Assembly: GCA_035610835.1 (NCBI GenBank)
Contig: CM069442.1
Coordinates: 33,148,452-33,212,451 of the forward strand
Source: Ophiura sarsii
Lineage: Eukaryota; Echinodermata; Ophiuroidea; Amphilepidida; Ophiuridae
DNA length: 64,000 nucleotides
Reading direction: 5' to 3'
Position 1 is the stretch's first letter, and each line of letters begins with the position of its first letter. Shown here piece by piece: positions 34,681-46,048 of this stretch. Made by a program: the position numbers and the translations under genes. The notes under the pieces are model-generated. The model made no database searches, was not told the DNA's origin, and saw only the letters and a program-made list of their open reading frames with translations.

Positions 34681-34966
34681 TTAACCCTAATCCTCTTGAG
34701 TACTACGAATTACTACGATGCAGTGTGCTTGTGTTCACCTGGCGTGGCAGTTTTTCGATGAAATAATGGCCCCAGGCTATATAGTTGGCAAAGTATACTG
34801 CATGAGCAAGTATGGTTGACCCCATGCATGGCTTAGCGGTATAGTTTGCTCGCCTGTGAACCCAGAGGTCCGGGTTCGAGCCCCGGGGGCGTGGGGCCCT
34901 TTTCACCATCGGTTTTTGGCCGCCAAAAAATAAAATTGGAAAAGGTGCCTCTGGGGTTAGGGTTAA
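34681..34966 (+). mobile_element. TTAA-bounded element with tRNA-like module, third copy
   Basis: It starts TTAACCCTAATCCTCTTGAG and ends GGGGTTAGGGTTAA. It carries GGCTATATAG and a tRNA-like block (about 34828-34893) with an A-box-like GCATGGCTTAGCGGTATAG and a perfect B box GTCCGGGTTCGAGCCCC. It is diverged from the 25-kb copies but has the same layout and ends. Lies in the SERINC intron. Confidence 0.65.
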
Positions 34967-35019
34967 GAATTGCTTGTACGATTATTTCAGTATCATCTCC
35001 ATTGCCATCATGTTTTTAA

Positions 35020-35365
35020 AAGTATAGTAATATCTGGAACACATTGTATGTAATATATGGTGAGCTAAAAGGATTATCGGATCAAGTGTACGTTAGGTCT
35101 AAGGTAGCAATACAGCATAATGGAATCAAGCTTGAAACATGTTCTGAACATACTTGCCATTGAACATGATATGTTGACAATTGAAAGTCACATCAATGCA
35201 ACTCATTTAGTTGCTTGTAGGATTATGTCAGTGTCAAGTTGGTATAAGCTATCATTTACATTGCCATTATATTTGTAAAGGTATAGTAACTTTGGGACAC
35301 CCTGCATGTAATATATGGTGAGATAAAAGGGTTATCTGATAGAGTATGTTTAGGTCTAAGGTATT
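35020..35365. repeat. Diverged tandem duplication of about 200 bp
   Basis: Blocks such as TGTAATATATGGTGAG and TTAGGTCTAAGGTA occur twice, about 200 bp apart, in the same order. No coding sequence is seen. Confidence 0.6.
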
Positions 35366-35499
35366 CATCTCTATTACATGGCAGAAGAAAATGCCCCATT
35401 ACAACTACACAATCTACTCACGGTTCGCTCATACTCGCGTCGTTGCGCATCGGCAGACGTCGCCGGACAAAAGTTGACGTTGCTTCATTGCCGGTTTGA

Positions 35500-35690
35500 T
35501 GAAATTTAGTATGTGTCAAACATTGTGCCAATCAGAGACATTGTTAGAATAATTACAATTTTCAAAAAGATTAGCATAAAATATTTATAAGCAAAATTGT
35601 AATTGGTTATCAAGATGATTATATCATGTAATTGACCAATGGGAATTCTTGTACGAAAGAAAGTTAGTGCTCAGGGGTTTACCACCTTTG
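35500..35690. repeat. Diverged relative of the TTAA element at 45140
   Basis: It shares the stretches GAGACATTGTTAGAATAATT and TCATGTAATTGACCAAT-type sequence with 45200-45330, and ends near GTGCTCAGGGGTTTACC. Ends are too eroded to define. Confidence 0.45.
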
Positions 35691-36180
35691 GGGATATTCA
35701 CTACTTTTTTCCTTATGAAATCTATAAGAAACATCTCTCAGGAGTTGGGATAATGAGTTAAATATGGGCTCATTTCTGGTATCAAAAGCTTAATTTATAC
35801 ACTACTGACAAGAAGTCCTTACACAGTGATTATATCCTAGTAACGATGTTGCATGTGTTCATTATATAGTTCTTTATAAATTCATGTTTGTTGCATGTTA
35901 CAATCATCACATTTCATACAAAACTCAATAAGTCGAGACAAGTCAAAATCTACACAGTAAAATCCCATAGACATTTGCCTCATTAATATTCATGAGCTCA
36001 TTACCGCTATGGGAAAATTCTCTCTCACCTTCACCTTCTGAAAAATTCAGTGCTTTAATAATGAATTGTTATATTCACAAATGCAATATCCTATATAAGG
36101 ATGTGCAGTCATTATAAATGCGTAAAACATGGTATCCAACATTTTCCAACACATAGAGGCTAAATCGCTTTTTAACAAAA

Positions 36181-36255
36181 GGTATTCAACTATAACCGCG
36201 GCAGGGAGAATACAATAGATTCCTAGTCTATAGTCCTAACCGCTCGGCCAAGCCT
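36181..36255 (-). pseudogene. tRNA-Ser-like pseudogene, anticodon position GGA
   Basis: The minus strand reads GGCTTGGCCGAGCGGTTAGG, a type II (Ser/Leu) tRNA A box. It continues with GACTAGGAATCTATTG, which matches the anticodon arm of tRNA-Ser with GGA where cytosolic animal genes normally have AGA. The B-box region is broken (GGTTATAGTTGAATACC). It is a retroposed or SINE-borne relic, not a working gene. Confidence 0.55.
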
Positions 36256-36889
36256 ATGCATTGAAGCGACCATTGTGTTCAATAAATATGAACTGCATGG
36301 TGGTGAACTATTGAGTGATTCGACCCAATTTTAGCAACATTGAACCCATTTTAAAAATCGTATTTAAATTGGGAAAACAGCGTCGTAGGTAGCAAGTTGA
36401 ATTTGGTATAATTGTGAAGACAAATAAATTCAAGATCGGAAAAAGTTATTTATTTGAAGCCTTATGGAGACAAGAGTCAGCGCCACAGCAAATGAGCCGT
36501 CTTTTTCAGGAGCGAAAATCATTTATTTAGGAAACCTGACCAGTTTTCTTACAAAATCATGAACAAAATCTTACAACTTATATATCAAATTGTTCAGAAA
36601 ACATAAACCTTTCTGCTCGCCCTTCATCCTGGATCGCAAATGACGCTATCTCATCATAAACCGCTTTGAAGATTTTGATATAGGGCTCACATGATTCGCA
36701 AAGTTGTAGAACACAAGCTTGATACTACTATATCAGGGAAAACAAAATTGCGTCGTTAACAATAGACTCACTCGACGTTGGCATCTGACTGGTCATGTAG
36801 GGCAGTGTTATTTAAAGTAATAATGATCATTAATCATGTCACACTCCACGTGTAATGACTTTATAGCCCATCTCGATGTATATAATTTA

Positions 36890-37071
36890 TATAATGTTCA
36901 TGATATTCATGAGTGTATGATTTCTTATCTCTCTTGCTTGTTTGTATTATTGTACTTTTTCGTATTTTGATGTATCTTACTTTATATTCGTTTGGATGCA
37001 ACACCTGCTGGTGGGTGCCGCTGTTTTGAAAGCGTTTTGCGAAAAATAAATAAATAAATAAATAAACTAGT
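36890..37071 (+). repeat. LINE-like 3' end with (AAAT)n tail
   Basis: The segment ends GGGTGCCGCTGTTTTGAAAG, then GCGTTTTGCG and five AAAT repeats. A short GC-rich 3' end followed by a simple repeat is typical of CR1/L2-type retroposons. No reading frame remains. Confidence 0.5.
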
Positions 37072-37449
37072 GAAAATAATCAATCGTCTGTTCATAGAAG
37101 TGAATTTTCTAGGATATAGTCACTGCATAAGGACTTCTTGCCGGTAGTGTATGATGAAAAGGCTTAAGTGATTGGGTCACACATCTCATCCCATGATGGT
37201 GCTATTTCAACAATTATTGAATTTAAATGTCATTACCAATGTTCATATGATAGGGTTTTGCTCTTTCTGTAGTGTAAATAAATAATCATAAGCCTAAATA
37301 AATTTGAATGGAAAATTAAAACGTTCTGTTGTTGTTGTTAGGAGTTGTTAAGTTAAATAGATGTGTCATAAATATTTGGATTCATTGTAAAATCCTACTC
37401 CAATGTCTTAATAACCATTTACCTTGTTATTCTACCATTACTTTTCCAG

Positions 37450-37495
37450 GAAGGTGGATTTTGGTGTTGTTCCTCAAATGAAGATTTAAGTGAAG
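37450..37495 (+). CDS. SERINC: SERINC, short exon with GC splice donor
   Basis: A 46-nt exon encoding EGGFWCCSSNEDLSE plus one base. The acceptor is ACTTTTCCAG. The donor is GAAG|GCAAGT, a good match to the consensus of the rare GC-AG introns. No GT alternative keeps the frame: using the GT four bases further leads to a stop in the next exon. The join gives [15 protein letters not shown], the acidic loop before the conserved YSYSLFHL helix. Confidence 0.85.
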
Positions 37496-38004
37496 GCAAG
37501 TATTATAATTTAATAAAACCCCTTAAAAGAGATTCGGAAATTGTTTTCAATCACCTGTGTTTGTTTTGTATATAAAGAGCAAATGTTAATAATAGCCCAA
37601 CAGAGACATTAACAAAGTTAATGAACTGAGTGATTACCAATCAAACTGGTCACTCTCTCACAGAGAGCTCTGGTGGGCCAATCAATTGGTTCACTGCAAC
37701 TCAGAAAATATTCAAATACAAGTAAACACAAATGGGCAGGGTTAAAAAAACCAATGAAAGTTGCGTGGCACAGGGAAAAGATAAAAGCCCAAACATATAG
37801 AGAACAACATCAAACAAATATAAATAAGAGAAAAAATAAATATCTGGAGGTCATTGACATCGAGAGAGCCTAGACAACAAACTCATGAAGAGTTGGAGAG
37901 AAGGTATCTGTTCATCTGTTCACACAACACTTAAAAAGATTGGAGTCCTTCCTCCAGGATGTTGCCAACAACATTGCGTTATATTTTTGTAGCGTTGTGG
38001 ACAT

Positions 38005-38320
38005 AATGGAAAGCTCACGTGTTCATCTTTCCAATGAAATCAAACTTGTTGCAATCACTTCTTTCAGTGTTCAGCAACTTGCCTGAGAATATGGGGAAGT
38101 CTGAATGTGCCAAAATCATCACCATGTTGTGCTCACAGGTCATAAAGGGCATCACTCTACACTGTAGTTGTCAATGTAATACTCCATTGAACAGACTACA
38201 GACTTCCTCACATTCTCAAGCATGCTGCTGAGCATTGTAACATGTGATTGCTACAAATGCGATATCGTTGAAAAGAAGAACACATCAACTTTCCATTACT
38301 GTGTAACACGATATGAATAT
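38005..38320. repeat. Partial relative of the TIR element at 48283
   Basis: It shares TGTTCATCTTTCCAATGA-like, CAGCAACTTGCCTGAGAA, GAATGTGCCAAAATC and TGATTGCTACAAATG landmarks, in order, with 48360-48710. The terminal repeats are not recognisable here. Confidence 0.55.
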
Positions 38321-38620
38321 TTATCCAAAAATTGGTGATCGAAAAAAGAAAATTAAGAACTTTTTATGAGGATATTAGTTTAATAACCAAGTCATCACTC
38401 TTAACCTTATATGTTACAATTAAAGTCAAGTTGAGTCAAGTGGTTTAACTTGTGTCTTCCAGTGTCATGTTTTAAACGACTGAAATTCAAATCAATTTGA
38501 CAAAAGTACAAGGCTCAAGCCAATTAATTTGATTAGATTTAAATTGGCATACTGTGATTGTTGTCTTCAATCATGTTAATACCTCACACACTAAAACTAG
38601 GCATTTCATATGGGCTATAG

Positions 38621-39081
38621 CAGGCCTTCTCAATAAGATTTTGTGAAGCACCACTTTTGAGATGGTAGTGATCTAGAAGCGCCACTATCCCTGCGAGCGG
38701 AGCGAAAAACGATTGGGGTCCAGGGGGCTTCCTTGAAGCTCATGGATTTCCCCCCTTTTAAGAGGCTAAGGAGAGCTATATTTGCTTGCAATATGGTACA
38801 AGAAATAAAGAGATGTTGATGGTAAAATGTACAAAAAAATGGTAAGCAAATGTAGTGATAATCAATAGGCCTACTACTAATAATCATGACTTACCCCACT
38901 GCAGTTAGTGGCTGAAGTGGCTCTTCATGCTTCTTGCGTTCTGGTTTAAGTTGGGGATATATTTCTTCTTCTTTTTTTAAATTAATTTTTTTAAATTTTT
39001 TTAATTTTAATTTTTTTTCTCCATGCATCCTTCCGCGCGCCACTTGGACTGATGCAATGCGCCACAATTTGAGAAGGCCTG
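38621..39081. mobile_element. hAT-type non-autonomous element, perfect 8-bp target duplication
   Basis: The ends CAGGCCTTCTCAAT and TTTGAGAAGGCCTG are inverted. GGCTATAG flanks both sides exactly (38613-38620 and 39082-39089). CAG-starting ends plus an 8-bp duplication define hAT elements. 461 bp with T-rich low-complexity DNA inside and no transposase. In the intron after the GC donor. Confidence 0.85.
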
Positions 39082-39266
39082 GGCTATAGCAATTAAGAAA
39101 TGGTGAACCATCAACCAACTTCAAGCACAATCTCAGGTTGTGATTAAAGATAATTGTTCCTGTTTCACATATTATGTTACATGTATGTGAGTCAAAGTGT
39201 GTCTGTTATAAAGTTGTTGATATGGAAACATTCTATTTTTACTCTGTGGGTGTGGATATGTCGAGG

Positions 39267-39483
39267 GTTGAGTGCCAGAAGGCCGTAACTCAAAAAATTG
39301 TATTTTGAGATAATCAACTTTCAAATATTTGGGACTCATTAAAATACACTGTAGCACCCAACTAATAGCTCTAATTTTATGAGTTATCTCTTTATGGTTC
39401 GGAAAATCTAGGTTATATGGATTATTTTTGTACCAAAATATCAATTTGCCCAAAAGTTGTGTTACGGCCTTCTGACGCTCAAC
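39267..39483. mobile_element. TIR MITE of about 217 bp
   Basis: GTTGAGTGCCAGAAGGCCGT at the left and ACGGCCTTCTGACGCTCAAC at the right are inverted repeats of about 34 bp. Non-coding. Confidence 0.7.
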
Positions 39484-39568
39484 CATCAATGTGTAAAATC
39501 ATACAGTTTCACAAAGATTATGTCTCCTTGTGCTTATGCCTCCTCAGTGAATTCATAATAGTATCCTT

Positions 39569-40008
39569 ATATGTGACGTGTTCTACCGAAACCAGTCACA
39601 ATTGGGCAAGATATCAAAATTGAGTTAGTAATTGATTATTAAAGGAGAGATCTTCAGCTTTACAATGGTACCTCTCTTTTTTTAATCGGACTTCCCAAAG
39701 CGGAGTTACATTATTTTCAAGTTTGTCTTTTACTGTCTTTAAGAAAACTCCAAACTGAGATATCGCCCTTTAAAGTTACTTTGTATCATGGATTTACGTG
39801 TTTATATTGCCCTTTAAATCACTGAAACATACATTAAGGATGATTTTTTGATCTGAATCTTTCACAATAATGTTATAAACACTCTGAAGATTAATTATTT
39901 ACCAGAAACTCAAATTCCCCAAAAATCATCCCCAATTATGTTTGAGGTTATTTCTCAGTTTGGAGCTCTGCCCAATTCCGTCTGGTTTCGGTAGAACACG
40001 TCACATAT
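39569..40008. mobile_element. TATGTGACG-ended TIR element, member 1
   Basis: The left end ATATGTGACGTGTTCTACCG and the right end CGGTAGAACACGTCACATAT are inverted repeats of about 40 bp (continuing AAACCAGTCACAATTGGGC). The outermost 10 bp are shared with the element at 46515-46774, although the rest differs. Confidence 0.7.
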
Positions 40009-40161
40009 GATACTCTGAACCGTTGTTTGCTTTCTTAATACCAGGAGTGTAATTTAGGTCAGATTAAAGCACTACACATATTTTGATTTCTTATTCATCT
40101 TCTGGTTTACCATTTGTCATGTAACAAATAATAATAAAAATCTTAATTCTTGTTCTAACAG

Positions 40162-40300
40162 ATGATGTAGAAGTACGAAGACGAGGCTGGGGTATAATCC
40201 GTAATGAGGTGGAAGTTACAAAGTACAGCTACTCATTGTTCCATCTCACATTTGTATTGGCTTCATTTTACATTATGATGACGCTCACAAATTGGTATAG
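40162..40300 (+). CDS. SERINC: SERINC, exon with conserved penultimate helix
   Basis: The acceptor is TTGTTCTAACAG and the donor TATAG|GTAGGT. It encodes [20 protein letters not shown], then [20 protein letters not shown] and TLTNWYR, close to the family motif (Y.YSFFH..F.LA...MMTLTNWY). 139 nt, phase 1 in, 2 out. Confidence 0.95.
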
Positions 40301-41506
40301 GTAGGTTCAATTACCGAATTATATGTGTACTGTCACAGCAAAAAGGTGCAGTTACTCTCAGAGAAAAAGTTGAGATTTTATTACCAGCTAAAGGAGCTTT
40401 TTAAGGGGGGGGGGGGGGGGGGGCTCAAGGAAGTTTTTGATTTGATTTTTTGAATTTTGTGAGTGCTGTAACTATTAATCAAATGCTTATAAAAGTGTAT
40501 ATTTTTGAAAAGGAAATGGATCAAGGAATCCAAATTTGGCGTCAATTTTGACCAAAAATGTTGATTTTTTTTGAGAAAATCACAAAATTCACTTTTTTGA
40601 CCCACATTTTTTGAACAAAGCTAACAAAAAAATTGAGTAAAAAATGCCCAAATCACTTGATGATGATATAAAGACACTAACTTAGGGACAACTCTTTTTT
40701 TTTAAACCTAATCTAATATTTTTTGAAATGTTGACCAAAAAGTGCCAAAAAAGTGGTAACAAAATGGAAACCTTTTTTGGGGGGCACTTTTTGTCCAAAA
40801 AAAAATCAACATTTTTGGTCAAAATTGATGTCAAATTTGGATTCTCTGATCTATTTCCTTTCCAAAACAGTATGCTTGCTTCAAAATGACGCTTTTGTAG
40901 TCAAGATTGGACACAGCTTTCTGCTTTTGTGAAGAAAAATGATTGTAATATCTGCTTTATTTTTCTGTTTTCCATGCCTAATTCCGTCACTATCTCAAAT
41001 GCGTTCTACCAACAACTGCATCACTTTGCCGTGATGGTGCACGTATTTGCATTGAATGATTCTTGCCATTTCATTTCATATTTGTAACATGTTTATTCTA
41101 CATGATGATATCCCATGATAAGTTAGCTAGGATTTTTGAATTATCCATCTTTTTAAGAAACTGTCCATCCAGATTTGTCATTCTTAACAATATTATAATC
41201 ATAATATTTCAGCTGATTGATTTGCCTGGGGGTTTATAATAATAGTCAAGAGAGCAAAATAATAAACAACACTAAATACATATAGATACAATCAAATAGA
41301 CATATGAATAATACACACTAATGTGACACGTTATGACAGGTACTACAATGGGTTTTACATCAACATGAACTCATAATTGAATCTTTGTTTCTTGGCAACA
41401 TTCAGATGAATGCAAAATTGTCTCGCTATTAAGTAAATGTGCCATGATTATTTAACGAAATCTGATTATAGTAAACTTATACTTTTCCGTCTTGCTAATT
41501 TTCCAG

Positions 41507-41669
41507 ACCAGAAGAGGCAACGTTAGAATCCCTCAATCGTACATGGCCACCATTCTGGATAAAGCTTGGATCTGCATGGTTGTGTGGTGTCCTCTATCTC
41601 ATCAAGCTCATATACATCAGGTGTTGCTCCCCAAACAGAGATGCATATCAACAGCCATCTAACAGGTGA
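41507..41669 (+). CDS. SERINC: SERINC, last helix exon (stop TGA 41667-41669 if not spliced)
   Basis: The acceptor is AATTTTCCAG. It encodes RPEEATLESLNRTWPPFWIK, then LGSAWLCGVLYLIKLIYIRC and CSPNRDAYQQPSNR. This matches the W...W.K......L...LY.W....P.....R.F end of SERINCs. Read through, it stops at TGA 41667-41669. The same place holds a good donor (AACAG|GTGAAT at 41665) that would splice in frame to 46024. Either end is plausible. Confidence 0.9.
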
Positions 41670-42485
41670 ATGGAATAGCGCTTTGTAAATGAAATACAGT
41701 ACAAGGTTGCCTACTATCAGTATAAGTAGCCCAATTAGTGGTATACGATTGCCTTTTTTTCATTCACATTTTTTTTTTTGGTGGGTTGGGCGGGGGACAA
41801 GAAATGACACAAAGTTGAACAATTCATAAAATGGCATTGTAAATTATCAAAAATTGAGCAACTTAATCACTGATATGGCAATACTTATTAGTTACTTGCA
41901 AAATAAAGGTGTTGGGGATAAACTGTCTTTCTCTGCAGCTGACTTTTATGAAATATTTCTACTTAATCGTATCAATTTACTTTTACTCTGCAACTCATGT
42001 GTACATTTCAAACAATTGCTGCAAAAGACAGTCTCGCGATATGAGAAGATATACATTTTGTATACCTTGAAGTCCATACAAGAATATTTTGTGTAGGTGT
42101 TTAGTTTTTTCAGTGCCAAATTGATGACAATATTGTGATTTATCACTGCTGAAGAAGAATCCCAGTTGTATTTTCATTACAAGGATTAGACACAAAATTT
42201 GTCAAATTAGTTAAATACACTATATGCATGAATAGAGACCTTCCATGTTTTAGATTAGCTGCCATCACACAAGTGTTTGCAACACGGTTCAGACCCACAA
42301 CCCTTTGCATTCGATGCAACCTGGTGAATGACCACAAAATTAGTATAACATTTATTGAAATGTTAAGAAAAGTAATGTGCATTTTAGCCAAGTGTTTAGT
42401 TTAGTGTTACCTCCAAGATGATCCCAAACACGGAAGGTCTCTATTATATCCAAGAAACAGTAGCCTCAATTATCAATTATTGGAA

Positions 42486-42694
42486 CAGTGGCATGTATAA
42501 CTAGGGTTTCAATTGGGGGTGGGGGGGGGGGAATGAGGGGTACAGGCCTGTGATTGGGGGTGGAGGGGGGCATAACCGACTATAGTTTTGTTAATATACA
42601 ACTAAATACATAAAGACTAAATAGAGTTTTTCATTTTTTTTTTTTTGGGGGGGGGGCAAGACTTCTGACAGTACCCCCTCTAGTTACGCCACTG
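42486..42694. mobile_element. hAT MITE (CAGTGGC...GCCACTG), 209 bp
   Basis: It starts CAGTGGCATGTATAACTAGG and ends CTAGTTACGCCACTG, flanked by TATTGGAA (42478-42485) and CATTGGAA (42695-42702), an 8-bp target duplication with one mismatch. It contains G-runs like its relatives at 20116 and 58505. Confidence 0.8.
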
Positions 42695-43457
42695 CATTGG
42701 AATTCAATGATGTATTTATTGAAAGGTTCATCAAGATTCCCAAAGTGCAATAAGGAATTATTTTTCCTTCAAGATATTCCAATTAAAACTGAGTGTTCTG
42801 TGACAGTCAAGTACTTGGCAGAAAGTTTGAAAATGCTTCCCTTCAGAAGTGAAGCGTCACAAAACAGCGTGAAGAAATATTTCACTGTTTTATTTGGCAA
42901 CTCTTTTGTGAAATGATCTTTCTCTGGTTTTACTTGATGAAATCTAAACCCTTTCACTTTTTATATGTGATGTACAATTGGCTTAGATTACATTTGTACA
43001 CTTTTCTACTTATTATATATATATTTATGTATTAATATCGTATATTTTGTGCTACCTATATATCTTGGTATTGTCTGTATATATTGTCCATGTCAAGAAA
43101 CTCATTTGTATATAATCACTAACTCATGTGGGTGTTTATATTTATATAGAGAACAATTTAAAATTGTAATGGCTTTTTTAATACAATGTTCTTACTGTAA
43201 TACAAACATGAAACATGTCTAGACATTACTTTAAAACTAGTAGTATTACAAATGCCCATGATAACAGTAACTACACTTGATTTTTTTTCGATTCGTAATT
43301 GATTTACAATACTTTGTACATGCAATTAGAGATAATGGCGAGTGTAATTAATAGCTATTTTGCCATATAATATCAGCTCATATTGCATAGGCTGTATAAT
43401 TGATTCATCATCTGACACTGGTTGTAGAACTCTATACTACATACATACATACTGTTA

Positions 43458-43758
43458 TACTGTACACAGCGCCCTACCTTAGGCATTAACGGTACAGTGC
43501 CCCTGAAACCTAGGGACATGAGTTTTTGTGTACACAGATCAGGATGATCCCCTACTCTTTACGAAGGAGTCTGTGACCTTTAACGTGCTCGGATTTTGCT
43601 CTTCTGATGCACGAGACCACCATTTCTACGTGACTTCTGAACCACGAGGCAATTGAGACTAAGTACCTTGCCTAAGGATACAAACATGTTGGCCGTAGCG
43701 GGCTCGAACTCACAACCTTTGTATCGTGAGACCTGCAATCTATACGCTAGACCACACA
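43458..43758 (-). repeat. tRNA-derived SINE with metazoan-type body
   Basis: The minus strand starts with a tRNA-like head: A box TGTGGTCTAGCGTATAG and B box GTGAGTTCGAGCCCGC (about 43690-43758). It then has a body with CCTTAGGCAAGGTACTTAGT and CTCAATTGCC, resembling conserved central domains of widespread animal SINEs. The 3' end is near 43458. The TIR element at 43769 starts just upstream of it. Confidence 0.65.
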
Positions 43759-43768
43759 CGCTCTCAAT

Positions 43769-44206
43769 GTGACCCAACGTGAGTAAATGAGACATAATGA
43801 GGGAAATATGAACAGTAAGTTATTTATATCATCATAATTAATATACAATAAGTTAAGAGACATTTTAGTACCAAAATCAATGTAATATCACATTCCTAAC
43901 CAAAGTTACAGATTATTTGAAAATTATTTTGTCGCAAAACATCAAATACAAATCGTCTAGTTATGGCCGTTTTAAGTTTTAGTTTTGTTAACAAATCAAT
44001 GGAGTAAATGAAAACTAAGTACCTCAAATTGTGGTTTAACTCATTATTTTCATGAATTTTAGTCTCTGGTTGGATACAAGATGTATCAAAGATCCAAAAT
44101 AAGACTTTTTTTTAAATTTAACTTATTATGACCGTGTCCCACATTTTTGCTCTTAAATCAAATTAGCTACTGCCACATAATGCCTCATTTACTCATGTTG
44201 GGTCAC
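43769..44206. mobile_element. TIR element of about 438 bp
   Basis: GTGACCCAACGTGAGTAAAT at the left and ATTTACTCATGTTGGGTCAC at the right are inverted repeats of about 24 bp that continue into GAGACATAATG / CATAATGCCTC. Non-coding; superfamily unknown. Confidence 0.65.
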
Positions 44207-44901
44207 TACAGTACCTTATCCTTGTTCCACCTACCTGATCAACTTTGTGATCCTTTCTCTTGATTGGCAAATATGTTGTGTAATTAATAACTTTGTTGTG
44301 ATTAGAGGTTATGACTCCTGGTTTCACAGCAGATCCTGTTACAGTTCTAATCTGCTATCTACCTCAGAAGCCTACAATCTTGGACAATGTTGTTAGGACA
44401 CTTTTATATTTGTGATTAAATACTCTCCCTGGTTCAATGTTGAAACAAGATTTTTAAGTTTCAAAATACTGGAAGTGGTCAACATTGCCCAGTGGGGTTA
44501 GGAGTTATTCAGGTTGAGAAAAGTCTTGAAGCGTCAAGACATCTTTGTTTCAAAATTGTAAAATTTGCCGAAATGGAGACATACTAAAGTGTAATTGTTA
44601 CCAGGGTGTCCCAACTAATCATGATTGTGGCTATTGATTTCAAATAACATTCATCCATTTCATTTGTGCTTGGCTAACATTTATCAAATATCAGTGGGTG
44701 CTTACTGCTTCATTTATATAATAATATATAAGCTGGTAAATTTGTAATTTGATTTACAAATGTATTGGTATGTACATGCAGCAATGGCAATACCTACATG
44801 ACTGTCTACCAGGGTTGTCTAGGTAGGAACTACACACTTTGTGGACCTATAATATATTTCTAACCCCAACTTTTACAAAAGGAAATAAATCAGTTGACAA
44901 A

Positions 44902-44976
44902 GTGGTCCTTGTGAGAGTCGAACCATGGACCTCTGCATTGCAAAACAAATCTCTCAACCACTAGACTAGCAAAGAG
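44902..44976 (-). repeat. tRNA-like sequence (SINE head)
   Basis: The minus strand has TAGTCTAGTGGTTGAGAG (A box) and GGTCCATGGTTCGACTCT (B box) about 32 nt apart, then CACAAGGACCAC. It lacks a clear acceptor stem. Most likely a SINE head or pseudogene. Confidence 0.5.
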
Positions 44977-45139
44977 TGAACTTGCCAGGACATGATTTTA
45001 ACCCTATTATTTTACGGAATAAAGCAATAATACTATGTATTATGATCAGTACACACACTGTTATGAATGTGATACATGCGATCATCTACCCCGGATTGAC
45101 AGTCATGTGGCTATTTCCATTCTGCGTATATACATTGAT

Positions 45140-45354
45140 TTAACCCCCTGAGAACTACCGGCCGATTGGTTAAAAAGATGGATTCATCATTTATTGCACC
45201 AATGAGAGACATTGTTAGAATAATTGTATCCCTGATAAAGATGGGAGTGAAACATTTTACAAGCTGCATTTGAATTGGCTATTCATATGCGTACATCTTG
45301 TAATGAACCAATTAGAACCACTGTAAGATAGACAGGTAGACCCCAGGGGGTTAA
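45140..45354. mobile_element. TTAA MITE, family D (TTAACCCCCTG...CAGGGGGTTAA)
   Basis: Inverted ends of 11 bp including TTAA on both sides, with weaker matching further in (CTACC / GGTAG). 215 bp, non-coding. A diverged relative is at 35500-35690. TTAA and CCC-starting termini point to a piggyBac-type origin. Confidence 0.6.
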
Positions 45355-45683
45355 GCATAGTTTTTTGTAATCTCCTTGAATATTTCAAACCACCATGTGT
45401 ACATATTCATGTTCATGGAAACTAAGGTTATTGTGTCGCATCAAACCAAGAAGTCATTATACCATAACCTAACACTGTTCCCTGTATTTTTTACAATGAA
45501 AACGATGCAAGCAATCAGCTTCAATAGTCTTTATAATATAAACAAAATCCCATAGAAAAAGGAAGTTTCTCTGATGCCTTTGAGCACACAAAGTACTTTC
45601 AAATCATATTTAGACATCCCACTATGGCATATAACGGGATGCTATTCAGGAAAATATTCAGACTTATCCTCCTCGTTCACTTC

Positions 45684-45922
45684 TACAGTTTAATCAGTTC
45701 TAAATTGGCAAGAAATATTGGGTTTTTATCTCTCCGCACGCAAAAGTACTCCAAGCATGCGCGTGCGCGATTATGAACACACGCACACGGTTTTGGCTGC
45801 ACGCAAGCGTCACGCATATGATGCACAGTGCGCTTATTGCCTTCATACTTGTCCGCGTCCTTCTGTATCCATTCGCTGCTGTAAAAGGAGGCTTCGCCAA
45901 TTTGGAGCTGATCAAACTATAG
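45684..45922 (+). mobile_element. MITE family B, complete copy
   Basis: It starts with a TACAGTTTAATCAGTTCTAA variant of the family end, has TTTTTATCTCTCCGCACGC and ATTCGCTGCTGTAAAAGG inside, and ends GGAGCTGATCAAACTATA. Lies within the last SERINC intron, 100 bp before the putative terminal exon. Confidence 0.7.
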
Positions 45923-46023
45923 TATCACAATTGTCCAGCCAGCCTTTCACTCCTCGGGATAACCATATGTTGCGTCTGGTTTGATATATATATATTTGAA
46001 TGCTTGTATTTCTTAAATTTCAG

Positions 46024-46048
46024 GAATGACCGTCCTCAAATTGTATAA
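46024..46048 (+). CDS. SERINC: SERINC, possible alternative terminal coding exon
   Basis: If the donor at 41665 is used, the acceptor TTCTTAAATTTCAG at 46023 joins in frame to give R-NDRPQIV-stop (TAA 46046-46048), replacing a stop right after NR. The splice signals are good and the phase fits. The stretch is only eight codons and the family's C-termini vary, so this could be chance. RNA data would settle it. Confidence 0.5.

Larger units (their letters stand above)
35816..37151. mobile_element. Tc1-like element with nested insertions
   Basis: The left end ATACACTACTGACAAGAAGT and the right end ACTTCTTGCCGGTAGTGTAT are inverted repeats. They continue into CCTTACACAGTGA / TCACTGCATAAGG and are flanked by TA. 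Ends of the form CACTACCGGCAAGAAG resemble Tc1-type termini. No transposase survives. The body holds a tRNA-Ser-like sequence (36181-36255) and a LINE-type 3' tail (about 36890-37071). Confidence 0.6.

Noticed and set aside
17149..34966. TTAGGG/CCCTAA words as interstitial telomere repeats
   Set aside because: They occur only once or twice at each element end, not as arrays. They are better explained as the ends of the TTAA-bounded family.
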